Below are positions 32,960 to 40,173 of a stretch of DNA of 43,628 nucleotides, one piece after another. The stretch is from SUP05 sp964577715 (GTDB lineage: Bacteria; Pseudomonadota; Gammaproteobacteria; PS1; Pseudothioglobaceae): the NCBI GenBank assembly GCA_964577715.1, contig CAZOAA010000010.1, positions 1 to 43,628 on the forward strand, read 5' to 3'. Each line of letters opens with the position of its first letter. The stretch's first letter is position 1. The position numbers were made by a program, and so were the translations under genes. The notes beneath the pieces were generated by a model that did no database searches, was not told the origin of the DNA, and worked only from the letters and a program-made list of their open reading frames with translations.

Positions 32960-33427
32960 ATGAATACACCTATAAAAATAGCGGCACTATTCGCAGGTGG
33001 CATTGGTGCTTATGTTATGGGCTCTTTTATGATTAATATGGGTAATGACATGACCAACATGACAAAATCAGTCGCACAAATGACACAAGATGTTCACTCT
33101 ATGGCCAGGAATATGAATGGCATGGCACGCAATATGGTGCAAATGGCACAGAGTATGGTCGAAGGCCAAAAGAAAATGGGTGATGATTTTGCTAATGTGG
33201 CTAGAGATATGAATATTATGACTCGTTCTATGATTTCTATGGGGAAAGATATGAATGGCTTGGGTTCGCAAATAGCAAGTATGAATACCAATATTAAAGA
33301 GATGAATCAATCAATGTCCCGTATGAGTGGGGACATGTCTGTGATGAATAATTCAATGTCAGGGATGCGTTACGATATTAACAAGTTTACTAAGCCTGAA
33401 AGTATTATGATGCCTTTTATGCGCTAA
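32960..33427 (+). CDS. Methionine-rich membrane-anchored helical protein, unknown function
   Basis: A 155-residue protein with 30 methionines (about 19%). Residues 4-27 form one hydrophobic helix (IKIAALFAGGIGAYVMGSFM). The rest repeats Met every three or four residues, for example MARNMNGMARNMVQMAQSM and MNQSMSRMSGDMSVM, with Ser, Asn, Gly, Asp and Arg between. That spacing places Met at the a and d positions of a heptad, so a Met-cored coiled coil or helical bundle is the likely structure. It contains no cysteine or tryptophan. The gene has its own promoter and GAGGGGAA ribosome site and stands between divergent bioF and convergent thiG. Metal (Cu/Ag) binding, an oxidation buffer or envelope structure are all possible; none is shown. 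Confidence 0.9.
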   Translation: MNTPIKIAALFAGGIGAYVMGSFMINMGNDMTNMTKSVAQMTQDVHSMARNMNGMARNMVQMAQSMVEGQKKMGDDFANVARDMNIMTRSMISMGKDMNGLGSQIASMNTNIKEMNQSMSRMSGDMSVMNNSMSGMRYDINKFTKPESIMMPFMR

Positions 33428-33447
33428 GGTTGGTCTAAAGAGTTTTT

Positions 33448-34227
33448 TTAAATTAAATTTTCCATTGGTGATGAAGCAGAAGCGTAAGCTTTTTTCATCA
33501 TCCTGCCGGCTAAGAAAGATTCACGACCAGCAATAACAGCATGTCTCATTGCACTTGCCATCAGTACTGGATCAGACGCATTAGCAATGGCGGAGTTCAT
33601 TAACACGCCATCACAACCAAGCTCCATTGCTCGAGCGGCATCTGATGCACAGCCGATGCCTGCATCAACCAATACTGGCACATTGGCTTGTTCTTTGATT
33701 AGCTTAATATTTGCTGGATTGGCAATTCCTTGACCTGAGCCGATAAGTGAAGCTAGTGGCATTACTGCAGCACAACCAATATTTTCCAATTCTTTTGCAA
33801 CGATAGGGTCGTCACTGGTGTAGACCATTACATCAAAGCCATCATCAACTAAGGTTTGTGCAGCTGATAGCGTTTCTACAATGTTTGGGTATAGGGTTTT
33901 TTCATCTCCTAATACTTCTAGTTTAACCAAGTTATGACCACCTAATAGTTCGCGCGCTAATTGGCAAGTTCGCACCGCATCTTTAGCCGTGTAACAACCT
34001 GCAGTATTTGGCAAAATGGTGTACTTATCTGGATTAATAACATCGAGTAAGTTTGGCTCGTTAGCGTCTTGCCCAATATTGGTACGGCGAATAGCAACAG
34101 TAATAATATCAGCTTGGGCTGCATCCGTTGCTAATTTGGTTTCAGTTAAATCTTTATATTTTCCTGAGCCGACCAGTAAGCGAGAGTTGTAAGTTTTTCC
34201 AGCGATTATAAGTGGCGTGTCAGTCAT
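33448..34227 (-). CDS. thiG: Thiazole synthase ThiG
   Basis: A 259-residue TIM-barrel enzyme that builds the thiamine thiazole from deoxyxylulose phosphate, dehydroglycine and ThiS-thiocarboxylate. Family motifs are SRLLVGSGKYKD, the Schiff-base lysine region LVKLEVLGDEKTLYPN, PLASLIGSGQGI and the phosphate site DAGIGCASDAARAMELGCDGVLMNSAI given here in parts (DAGIGCASDAA, then GVLMNSAI). The C-terminal GRMMKKAYASASSP is typical. No thiS precedes it here and no TPP riboswitch was found in its leader. tRNA-Ser lies upstream on the same strand. Confidence 0.95.
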   Translation of the reverse strand: MTDTPLIIAGKTYNSRLLVGSGKYKDLTETKLATDAAQADIITVAIRRTNIGQDANEPNLLDVINPDKYTILPNTAGCYTAKDAVRTCQLARELLGGHNLVKLEVLGDEKTLYPNIVETLSAAQTLVDDGFDVMVYTSDDPIVAKELENIGCAAVMPLASLIGSGQGIANPANIKLIKEQANVPVLVDAGIGCASDAARAMELGCDGVLMNSAIANASDPVLMASAMRHAVIAGRESFLAGRMMKKAYASASSPMENLI

Positions 34228-34289
34228 GATAAGATTGTTTAATTTTTTTCAATAGAGCCAAAAATTTTACCTAAATTAAAATATCGATA

Positions 34290-34408
34290 TTACAAGTATT
34301 TTTCTATTTTTCAAGGCGAGTTGTTAAATTATTGATTGAGCATAGATAAAACTATGTGATTGAAATAATTTAGTGACTCAACAAAGGAAAATATAAAAAG
34401 ACGAAGTG
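34290..34408. repeat. Candidate dispersed intergenic repeat, copy B with hairpin
   Basis: Between tRNA-Ser and thiG. Read on the minus strand it begins ACTTCGTCTTTTT, has a hairpin, then CGCCTT and GAAAAATACTTGTAA, the same block order as 20692-20817. The hairpin core is CATAG-ATAAAA-CTATG (34341-34356) with outer arms AAATTATT (34326-34333) and AATAATTT (34364-34371), and a GTTG/CAAC closing pair further out. It may act as the tRNA terminator. Confidence 0.5.
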
Positions 34409-34411
34409 ATA

Positions 34412-34503
34412 TGGCGGAGAGTGAGGGATTTGAACCCTCGATAGGGGATAAACCCTATACACCCTTAGCAGGGGCGCGCCTTCAGCCACTCGGCCAACTC
34501 TCC
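34412..34503 (-). tRNA. tRNA-Ser (anticodon GCU)
   Basis: A 92-base class II tRNA on the minus strand. Acceptor arm GGAGAGT pairs with ACTCTCC; the D arm reads GGCCGAGTGGCTGAAGGC; the anticodon stem-loop is CGCCC-CTGCTAA-GGGTG (GCU anticodon, one G:U pair); a long variable arm precedes GAGGGTTCAAATCCCTC. Discriminator G and CCA are encoded. It closely follows E. coli tRNA-Ser(GCU) and reads AGC/AGU. Confidence 0.96.
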
Positions 34504-34551
34504 AAAAGAGAAATATTATACGCTAAAAAAATAACAGTTTGAAATGGCGTT

Positions 34552-34977
34552 TTAAAAGCCGTAGTTGTATCTGAGTTTGACAGAGCCCGGGTCGTTGCCT
34601 TTTAAATCTAACATTCTAAATCTGATTTTCCCCCAGTCACCTTCGAGTTTTATTTTCTCTTCTAAGACTTGTAAGTTTTTTTTAGCATTTAGAATTGCCA
34701 TTTCAGTTTCATTCCAATTTTCATCATTGCCTGTAGGAGTTCCTAAAGTGTATTCATGATAGAGTAGTTGGTTTTTAATGTCATCTGTTTCTATTTTGAT
34801 ATCAAAAGCATCAGCTCCCATTTCAAGTTGATCTTCAAGATATAGTAAGTCGTAATCTATATCTTTAACTTTATTTATTATAGGACTAGGTTTTTTAGTT
34901 TCAGTATTTGCTATTGTGTTAAATGATAACACTAAAGCAATAAAAATAAATTGAGAGACTGATTTTAAAAGAACCAT
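34552..34977 (-). CDS. Secreted hypothetical protein
   Basis: A 141-residue protein with a signal peptide (about residues 1-23, ending TIA or IAN) and a charged mature part rich in Asp, Glu, Asn and Lys. The middle looks helical (DYDLLYLEDQLEMG, MAILNAKKNLQVLEEK). No cysteine or known motif is seen. It ends in an aromatic residue (YNYGF), a feature of many outer-membrane or periplasmic proteins, but no beta-barrel is obvious. The start overlaps the preceding small membrane protein gene by 13 bases. Function unknown. Confidence 0.72.
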   Translation of the reverse strand: MVLLKSVSQFIFIALVLSFNTIANTETKKPSPIINKVKDIDYDLLYLEDQLEMGADAFDIKIETDDIKNQLLYHEYTLGTPTGNDENWNETEMAILNAKKNLQVLEEKIKLEGDWGKIRFRMLDLKGNDPGSVKLRYNYGF

Positions 34978-35198
34978 TGGTAAATACCTAAAGTATTAAC
35001 AAAGACAAAAACTGTATTGAGTAGCACTAATGCCTTATCACTATTGATATAACCTTGAATAATCCAGCTAATGGCAGAAACCATAAAAAATAGATAGCCA
35101 AATTTTGAATAGTCGCCAGAATTCAAGGCAACTAATACACCGCCAATAATGCCGGTAATTGTACCAAGCCAACCCCAGGTATTATTTATAGATTTCAA
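34965..35198 (-). CDS. Small three-helix membrane protein
   Basis: About 77 residues with three hydrophobic helices (starting near WGWLGTITGIIGG, LFFMVSAISWIIQG and ALVLLNTVFVFVNTLG). The layout resembles small PnuC-like or semiSWEET-type proteins found in bacteria; this is a weak match. No ATG fits: the first in-frame ATG lies 96 bases upstream, inside the OsmC-type gene. A TTG at 35198, giving MKSINNTWGW, is chosen because family-like sequence begins there, but the start is uncertain. It overlaps the osmC end by 17 bases. Confidence 0.65.
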   Translation of the reverse strand: MKSINNTWGWLGTITGIIGGVLVALNSGDYSKFGYLFFMVSAISWIIQGYINSDKALVLLNTVFVFVNTLGIYQWFF

Positions 35199-35595
35199 AA
35201 TCGTGTGTAACGGTGGCAGTTTTGCCAAGCATGATAGAGGCAGAACAATATTTTTCTGCTGATAAGCCAACGGCCTTATCAACTTTTTTCTCATCTAAAT
35301 TGTTACCTTTAACAACAAAGTGAATGTGGATTTTGGTAAACACTTTAGGGTGGTCATCAGCGCGCTCAGCGCTAATTTCTGCACGACAATTACGCACATC
35401 TTCGCGCATTTTTTTTAGCATACTTAAAACATCAATTGTTGTGCACCCGCCCATGCCAAGTAGTAGCATCTCCATTGGTCGAATACCTAGGTTTTTACCA
35501 CCAACTTGTTCAGGACCATCCATAACAACTGCATGACCACTGGCTGACTCGCCAACCATCATCATGTTATCGACCCATTTAACTACTACGTTCAT
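35182..35595 (-). CDS. OsmC/YhfA-family protein
   Basis: A 137-residue OsmC-fold protein. The family's two redox cysteines are visible: Cys51 in LGMGGCTTIDVL and Cys117 in AEKYCSASIML. YhfA-like members have KWVDNMMMVGESASGH and a C-terminal HDFEIY. OsmC/Ohr proteins reduce peroxides with thiols, whereas the role of the YhfA subgroup is unclear. It follows trpC by a four-base overlap. Confidence 0.9.
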   Translation of the reverse strand: MNVVVKWVDNMMMVGESASGHAVVMDGPEQVGGKNLGIRPMEMLLLGMGGCTTIDVLSMLKKMREDVRNCRAEISAERADDHPKVFTKIHIHFVVKGNNLDEKKVDKAVGLSAEKYCSASIMLGKTATVTHDFEIYK

Positions 35596-36389
35596 TTGAA
35601 AATCTCCTCTAATGCCTTTCCTGGGTTGTCTTGACGCATGAATGCTTCACCCACCAAGAAACTATAAATATCATGTTCATGCATAAACGCCACATCTTCT
35701 GAGTTTAGGATACCACTTTCTGTAATGACTAGAATATCGTCTTTGATTTCTTTTAGTAAGTCAACGGTAGTTTGAAGGGATACATCAAATGTGCGTAAAT
35801 TACGATTATTAATACCAATCATAATAAGCGGTAGCTGGAGTGCGCGCTTAAGCTCCTCTACGTTGTGCACTTCAACCAAAATATCCATGTTAAGTTGCAT
35901 GGCATGTTGTGCTAGTATTTCCATCTCCCCATCACTTAGGCAGGCGGCAATGAGTAAGATGCAATCAGCGCCCATAACCCGCGCTTCTAATATTTGATAA
36001 GGATCGATGATAAATTCTTTACGCAGTACAGGCAAAGAAACAGCTTCTCGAACATCAATTAAATACTGATCATCACCTTGGAAAAAATCTTTGTCAGTCA
36101 GTACTGACAAGCAAGCTGCGCCATGGGCTTCGTAACTTTTTGCAATCTCTACGGGGTTAAAATCCTTACGTAAAACACCTTTAGAAGGCGAGGCTTTTTT
36201 GATCTCTGCAATAATGGCGTTTTGCTTAAGGTCTGCTTTATTTTTTAAAGCTTGATAAAAATCACGAGTATCGCGATTTTTATAAGCTTTTTTCATCATC
36301 TTATCAAAAGAGATGTTGTTTTTACATTCAATGATTTCTTGCTCTTTACGGGCAATAATTTTTTTTAGAATATCTGGTGTATTTGTCAT
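35592..36389 (-). CDS. trpC: Indole-3-glycerol-phosphate synthase
   Basis: A 265-residue monofunctional TrpC TIM barrel, closing the indole ring of tryptophan. Active-site segments are AEIKKASPSKGVLR, LSVLTDKDFFQG, VLRKEFIIDPYQI, LVEVHN, IGINNRNLRTF and ITESGI. No PRAI (TrpF) domain is fused. It is separate from other trp genes in this window and leads into the OsmC-type gene. It diverges from kdsA. Confidence 0.95.
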   Translation of the reverse strand: MTNTPDILKKIIARKEQEIIECKNNISFDKMMKKAYKNRDTRDFYQALKNKADLKQNAIIAEIKKASPSKGVLRKDFNPVEIAKSYEAHGAACLSVLTDKDFFQGDDQYLIDVREAVSLPVLRKEFIIDPYQILEARVMGADCILLIAACLSDGEMEILAQHAMQLNMDILVEVHNVEELKRALQLPLIMIGINNRNLRTFDVSLQTTVDLLKEIKDDILVITESGILNSEDVAFMHEHDIYSFLVGEAFMRQDNPGKALEEIFK

Positions 36390-36409
36390 GATTTGATATT
36401 TTAAAGGAA

Positions 36410-36437
36410 TTGTATAACTTATAATTAGAGTTATAAT
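36410..36437 (+). promoter_or_regulatory. Putative promoter of kdsA
   Basis: TTGTAT (36410-36415), 16 bp, then TATAAT (36432-36437). A second TATAAT sits at 36420-36425, part of a short direct repeat (TTATAATTA-x-AGTTATAATTA). The ATG follows about 20 bases later behind GTGAGGA. Confidence 0.5.
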
Positions 36438-36457
36438 TATTAGTGAGGATTAAAATT

Positions 36458-37294
36458 ATGAAATTATTAGATTTTGAAATCGGTATTGACCAGCCCTTTT
36501 TTCTTATCTCAGGTCCATGCGTGATTGAGTCAGAGACTTTGGCTTTAGAAACAGCAGCTTATCTTAAAAAAGTAACCCAGGATTTGGGTATTAATTTTAT
36601 TTACAAATCTTCATATGATAAGGCTAATCGCTCTAGTACGGGTAGTTTTAGAGGGTTAGGCATTGAAGAGGGTTTGCGAATTTTGCAAAAAGTAAAAGAT
36701 GAAGTGGGTGTGCCAGTGCTAACTGATGTTCACGAAGACACGCCACTAGATGAAGTGGCAGATGTGGTGGATATGATGCAAACTCCTGCGTTTTTAGTAC
36801 GCCAAACTAATTTTATTCAGAATGTATGCAAGCAAGGCATTCCTGTTAATATCAAAAAGGGTCAGTTTCAAGCACCTTGGGATATGCAAAATGTGGTGGA
36901 TAAAGCGTTCGAGACAGGTAATAAAGCGATTACTGTTTGTGATCGCGGCACTTCATTTGGTTACAACACCTTGGTGTCTGATATGCGTGGTTTATCCACT
37001 ATGCGCTCAACAGGGCAACCGATTGTATTTGATGCAACACATTCAGTACAACAACCAGGTGGCAACGGCCTCACTTCGGGTGGTCAAAGAGAGATGGTAC
37101 CCGTACTTGCGCGCTCTGCTGCTGCTGCTGGCGTATCGGGATTTTTTATGGAAACACATCCAGATCCTGAAAATGCATTGAGCGACGGCCCAAATATGAT
37201 CCCAATTAATAAAATGCCTGAGATGTTAAAAGCCTTGCAGGATATTGACAACATTACCAAACAAAACGGATTTTTAGAAGATCAATTGTCATAA
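36458..37294 (+). CDS. kdsA: 3-deoxy-D-manno-octulosonate 8-phosphate synthase
   Basis: A 278-residue KdsA, condensing arabinose 5-phosphate with phosphoenolpyruvate to make KDO-8-P for LPS. Motifs are LISGPCVIESE, YKSSYDKANRSS, NIKKGQFQAPWDM, CDRGTSFGYN, FDATHSVQQPGG and METHPDPENALSDGPN. ATG at 36458 gives MKLLDFEIG behind GTGAGGA; the frame is open five residues further upstream without a better site. The stop overlaps the DNA ligase start as TAATG. Confidence 0.96.
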   Translation: MKLLDFEIGIDQPFFLISGPCVIESETLALETAAYLKKVTQDLGINFIYKSSYDKANRSSTGSFRGLGIEEGLRILQKVKDEVGVPVLTDVHEDTPLDEVADVVDMMQTPAFLVRQTNFIQNVCKQGIPVNIKKGQFQAPWDMQNVVDKAFETGNKAITVCDRGTSFGYNTLVSDMRGLSTMRSTGQPIVFDATHSVQQPGGNGLTSGGQREMVPVLARSAAAAGVSGFFMETHPDPENALSDGPNMIPINKMPEMLKALQDIDNITKQNGFLEDQLS

Positions 37295-38133
37295 TGAGTG
37301 GCAAGATGATTAATAGACTTGTTTTATTAATTGTTTTATCTTTAGCCTCTTTCAGTAGTGTTGCTACTGAACCAAAACTGTTCTTATTAAAAACCTATGA
37401 TGACTCTAAAGAGGTTGTTGGTTGGGTAATGAGTGAAAAATTGGATGGTATTCGGGGGTTTTGGAATGGGCAAGAGCTTCTTACTCGTGGCGGTAAAAAG
37501 CTGAATCCGCCTAAGTGGTTTACTAAAGATTATCCGCCATTTGCTGTTGATGGAGAGCTTTGGACTAAAAGGTCAGACTTTGAAAATATTAGTTCAATTG
37601 TTCGTTCCCAGAATTCTAATAATCGCTGGAAATTAATTACACACAATATCTTCGAAGTACCAAATCAGCAAGGTGGGTTATTTGAAAGATTGTCTGTCTT
37701 AGAAGGTTATTTGGACAAAAATCCAATTTCTCATTTAAAAATTCTTAAACAAACAGTCGTTGAGAGCAAACAACATTTACAGGATACTTTACAACAAGTC
37801 ATTAGTAACAAGGGTGAAGGGGTTGTAGTGCGCAATCCAAATTCATTGTATGAAACAGGCAGATTGTCTTCTGCGCTTAAGGTTAAAAAATATTTTGACA
37901 CTGAATGTACGGTGTTGAAGATTTTGCCAGGCAGGGGTAAATATCTTGGGAAGATGGGTTCGGTTTTATGCCAAACTGACGATGGAAAGCAACTCAAAAT
38001 CGGCTCTGGCTTTAAAGACAAAGACAGGTCTAATCCACCTTCTATTGGTAGTAAAATTACGTTTAAATACTATGGTTTTACCAAGAAAGGAAAACATAAA
38101 TATCCAGTATATTTAAGAATAAGAAATAATTGA
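37294..38133 (+). CDS. Exported ATP-dependent DNA ligase (LigE type)
   Basis: A 279-residue ATP-dependent DNA ligase of the minimal Lig E class. A signal peptide (about residues 5-25, RLVLLIVLSLASFSS with SVA before TEP) predicts a periplasmic enzyme. The adenylation lysine is Lys49 in SEKLDGIRG (motif I), followed by AVDGELW (motif III), KGEGVVVRNP (motif IV) and ALKVKKYFD (motif V). A C-terminal OB-fold (KYLGKMGSVLC to the end) completes the minimal ligase. Such enzymes may act on DNA taken up or nicked in the periplasm. Its ATG overlaps the kdsA stop; MINRLVLL is an alternative start four codons on. Confidence 0.9.
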   Translation: MSGKMINRLVLLIVLSLASFSSVATEPKLFLLKTYDDSKEVVGWVMSEKLDGIRGFWNGQELLTRGGKKLNPPKWFTKDYPPFAVDGELWTKRSDFENISSIVRSQNSNNRWKLITHNIFEVPNQQGGLFERLSVLEGYLDKNPISHLKILKQTVVESKQHLQDTLQQVISNKGEGVVVRNPNSLYETGRLSSALKVKKYFDTECTVLKILPGRGKYLGKMGSVLCQTDDGKQLKIGSGFKDKDRSNPPSIGSKITFKYYGFTKKGKHKYPVYLRIRNN

Positions 38134-38171
38134 TACAAACATATTTTTAATTTAACTACATAAAATAAAAA

Positions 38172-38903
38172 ATGATTAGAATTGCAGTGGTTGGCGCTTC
38201 AGGGCGTATGGGTCAAACAATTATTGAGGCGATTAGCCAAAACGATAAAGTGAGTTTAGGTGCTGCCATAGATAAAGGCGATGATTTGAATTTAGTCTTA
38301 GATCAGTTTGATGTGCTGATTGATTTTACGCGTCCAGAAGCAACACTAGATTATCTAAATACGTGTGTTGTAACAGGCAAGGCAATGGTTATTGGTACGA
38401 CAGGTTTTGACAATGCAGAACTTGAAGCAATTAACAATGCAGCGCAACAAATTCCAGTCGTATTTGCACCAAATATGAGTGTTGGTGTGAATTTATCGCT
38501 TAAATTATTAGATATGGCAGCCCGCGTAATTGGTGAAGATGCCGATATCGAAATTGTTGAAGCACATCATCGCCACAAAGTGGATGCACCATCTGGTACT
38601 GCGCTTAAAATGGGCGAAGTGGTGGCTAATGCATTGGGTAGAGATTTGTCAACTTGTGCCGTGTATGGTCGTGAAGGCATTGAAGAACCACGCGATCGTC
38701 AAACCATTGGTTTTTCTACCATTCGTGGTGGCGATGTGGTGGGCGAGCATACAGTAAGCTTTTTTATGGAAGGTGAGCGCGTAGAAGTAACACACAAAGC
38801 CTCATCTCGACTAACCTTTGCCAACGGTGCTGTTCGTGCAGCAAGTTGGTTAAAAAGTAAATCTAGCGGGTTGTATTCAATGCAAGATGTGCTAGATCTA
38901 TAG
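38172..38903 (+). CDS. dapB: 4-hydroxy-tetrahydrodipicolinate reductase
   Basis: A 243-residue DapB of the lysine and diaminopimelate pathway, reducing HTPA with NAD(P)H. The N-terminal Rossmann motif is VVGASGRMGQTI, then DVLIDFTRPEAT, GTTGFDN, APNMSVGVN, and the active-site EAHHRHKVDAPSGTA. GDVVGEHTV is near the C-terminus. It is about 25 residues shorter than E. coli DapB but all key motifs are intact. yciI follows by eight bases. Confidence 0.95.
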   Translation: MIRIAVVGASGRMGQTIIEAISQNDKVSLGAAIDKGDDLNLVLDQFDVLIDFTRPEATLDYLNTCVVTGKAMVIGTTGFDNAELEAINNAAQQIPVVFAPNMSVGVNLSLKLLDMAARVIGEDADIEIVEAHHRHKVDAPSGTALKMGEVVANALGRDLSTCAVYGREGIEEPRDRQTIGFSTIRGGDVVGEHTVSFFMEGERVEVTHKASSRLTFANGAVRAASWLKSKSSGLYSMQDVLDL

Positions 38904-38911
38904 GAGTTATT

Positions 38912-39211
38912 ATGTTGTATGCGATTATTTCTCAAGATATTGAAAATTCATTAGAAAAACGTATGTCAGTACGCCCTGCGCATATTGAGCGTTTGAATAG
39001 TTTAAAAAATGAAGGCCGCTTGATTTTAGCGGGACCACATCCTGCTATTGATAATAATGAACCAGGTGAAGCAGGTTTTACTGGATCTCTAGTTGTAGCA
39101 GAGTTTGATTGTCTTGAAGATGCTCAAACTTGGGCAGATGCCGATCCGTATTTGGCATCAGGTGCTTATGAGAGTGTGATTGTTAAGCCATTTAAAAAAG
39201 TATTGCCATGA
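38912..39211 (+). CDS. yciI: YciI-like protein
   Basis: A 99-residue protein of the YCII family. It starts LYAIISQDIENS, continues VRPAHIERLNSLKNEGRL with the conserved histidine, and has AGPHPAID, GSLVVAEFD and ADADPYLASGAYES. The length matches E. coli YciI (98). A catalytic His/Asp pair is proposed for the fold, but no substrate is known. It overlaps the persulfide dioxygenase gene by four bases (ATGA). Confidence 0.92.
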   Translation: MLYAIISQDIENSLEKRMSVRPAHIERLNSLKNEGRLILAGPHPAIDNNEPGEAGFTGSLVVAEFDCLEDAQTWADADPYLASGAYESVIVKPFKKVLP

Positions 39212-39912
39212 GTTTGATTTTTAGACCGCTGTTTGAAAAGCAAAGCTCAACTTACACTTATCTATTGGCAGATTCAAATACCAAAGAAGCGATTATTATT
39301 GATGCTGTTGATGAAACCAAGCAACGTGATATTGGTCTGATTAAGGAGTTAGGGTTAGATCTTAAATACATTATTGAAACCCATGTGCATGCAGACCATA
39401 TCACTAGTTCTTGCCCGCTTAAACAAAAGTTTACCAAAGCCCAAATTGTATTGGGTGATGCCAATCCCATTGCTTGTGCTGATGTCTTAATGAAAGATGG
39501 TGACAGCCTTGAATTTGGCGCTCATAAGATAGTCGCGATGACAACACCTGGTCATACAGATGGCTGTATGTCATATGTGGTTGATGATAAGGTTTTTACT
39601 GGTGATGCGCTTCTAATCAGAAGTTGTGGTCGTTGTGATTTTCAAGGTGGTTCTGCAGAAAAATTGTTTGATTCTATTCAAAAAATATTTACCCTTCCTG
39701 ACGAAACCTATGTTTATCCAGCGCATGACTACGGCGGTAGAACTGTGAGCTCAATCTGGGAAGAAAAAGCTTTTAATGAAATGATTGGTGGTAATGCCGA
39801 TAAGGCGGAGTTTGTTCGCCGAGTGGATGCGATGGAATTGGCATTACCAGCTAAAATTCATGTTGCTGTGCCTGCTAACCAGGTTTGTGGCTCTAAAATT
39901 ATCTCAGACTAA
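39208..39912 (+). CDS. ETHE1-type persulfide dioxygenase
   Basis: A 234-residue metallo-beta-lactamase-fold protein of the ETHE1/persulfide dioxygenase class, which oxidises glutathione persulfide to sulfite and GSH at a mononuclear iron. The metal motif THVHADHI (two His, Asp, His), TPGHTDGC, TGDALLIRSCGR and PAHDYGG are present. RSCGRCDFQGG is typical of the ETHE1 subgroup rather than glyoxalase II. In this organism it links sulfane sulfur to sulfite alongside the dsr route; this is inference from family. No rhodanese domain is fused. Confidence 0.92.
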   Translation: MSLIFRPLFEKQSSTYTYLLADSNTKEAIIIDAVDETKQRDIGLIKELGLDLKYIIETHVHADHITSSCPLKQKFTKAQIVLGDANPIACADVLMKDGDSLEFGAHKIVAMTTPGHTDGCMSYVVDDKVFTGDALLIRSCGRCDFQGGSAEKLFDSIQKIFTLPDETYVYPAHDYGGRTVSSIWEEKAFNEMIGGNADKAEFVRRVDAMELALPAKIHVAVPANQVCGSKIISD

Positions 39913-39918
39913 TAACCC

Positions 39919-40173
39919 ATGGTTAATGGTTATTCATTAGACCCACATCCTCGGGCAAATTTTGCTAAAGAGCAATTTGCTGTCGTACGTATTCCACGCA
40001 TTAAGCGAGACAGAGTGCCAGCAAGCAGTGTTGAAATTGTAGATGATCTAGATACAGCAATTGCACAAGCCAATCCTGATAATAAATTTTATCCAGCTAA
40101 AGTAGTGGGGCCAGCTCGATCGTCTGAAGGTACGATGTTGTATTATATTATCGATATTTATGGTGAGTCATGA
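39919..40173 (+). CDS. Small uncharacterised protein
   Basis: An 84-residue soluble protein, start six bases after the dioxygenase stop. It begins MVNGYSLDPHPRANFAKEQF, continues AVVRIPRIKRDRVPAS, then an acidic helix and KFYPAKVVGPARSSEG. No cysteine is present and the sequence matches no family I recognise. It overlaps the downstream fusion gene by four bases (ATGA), so it is coupled to it. An operon partner of the dioxygenase or of the fusion is possible; nothing indicates a function. Confidence 0.72.
   Translation: MVNGYSLDPHPRANFAKEQFAVVRIPRIKRDRVPASSVEIVDDLDTAIAQANPDNKFYPAKVVGPARSSEGTMLYYIIDIYGES

Noticed and set aside
32757..32963. A 68-residue plus-strand frame overlapping the bioF start and the promoter of the Met-rich gene
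   Set aside because: Composition is typical of antisense translation, it has no ribosome site, and it covers a plausible promoter.
33068..33310. A minus-strand frame rich in His and Ile opposite the Met-rich gene
   Set aside because: ATG codons read backwards give CAT (His), so the frame is an artefact of the methionine content.
34228..34289. TPP riboswitch upstream of thiG
   Set aside because: The conserved CUGAGA element and paired helices were not found in the leader.
35199..35294. A longer 109-residue form of the small membrane protein with an ATG at 35294
   Set aside because: The extra 32 residues lie inside the OsmC-type coding sequence and look like an out-of-frame translation of it.
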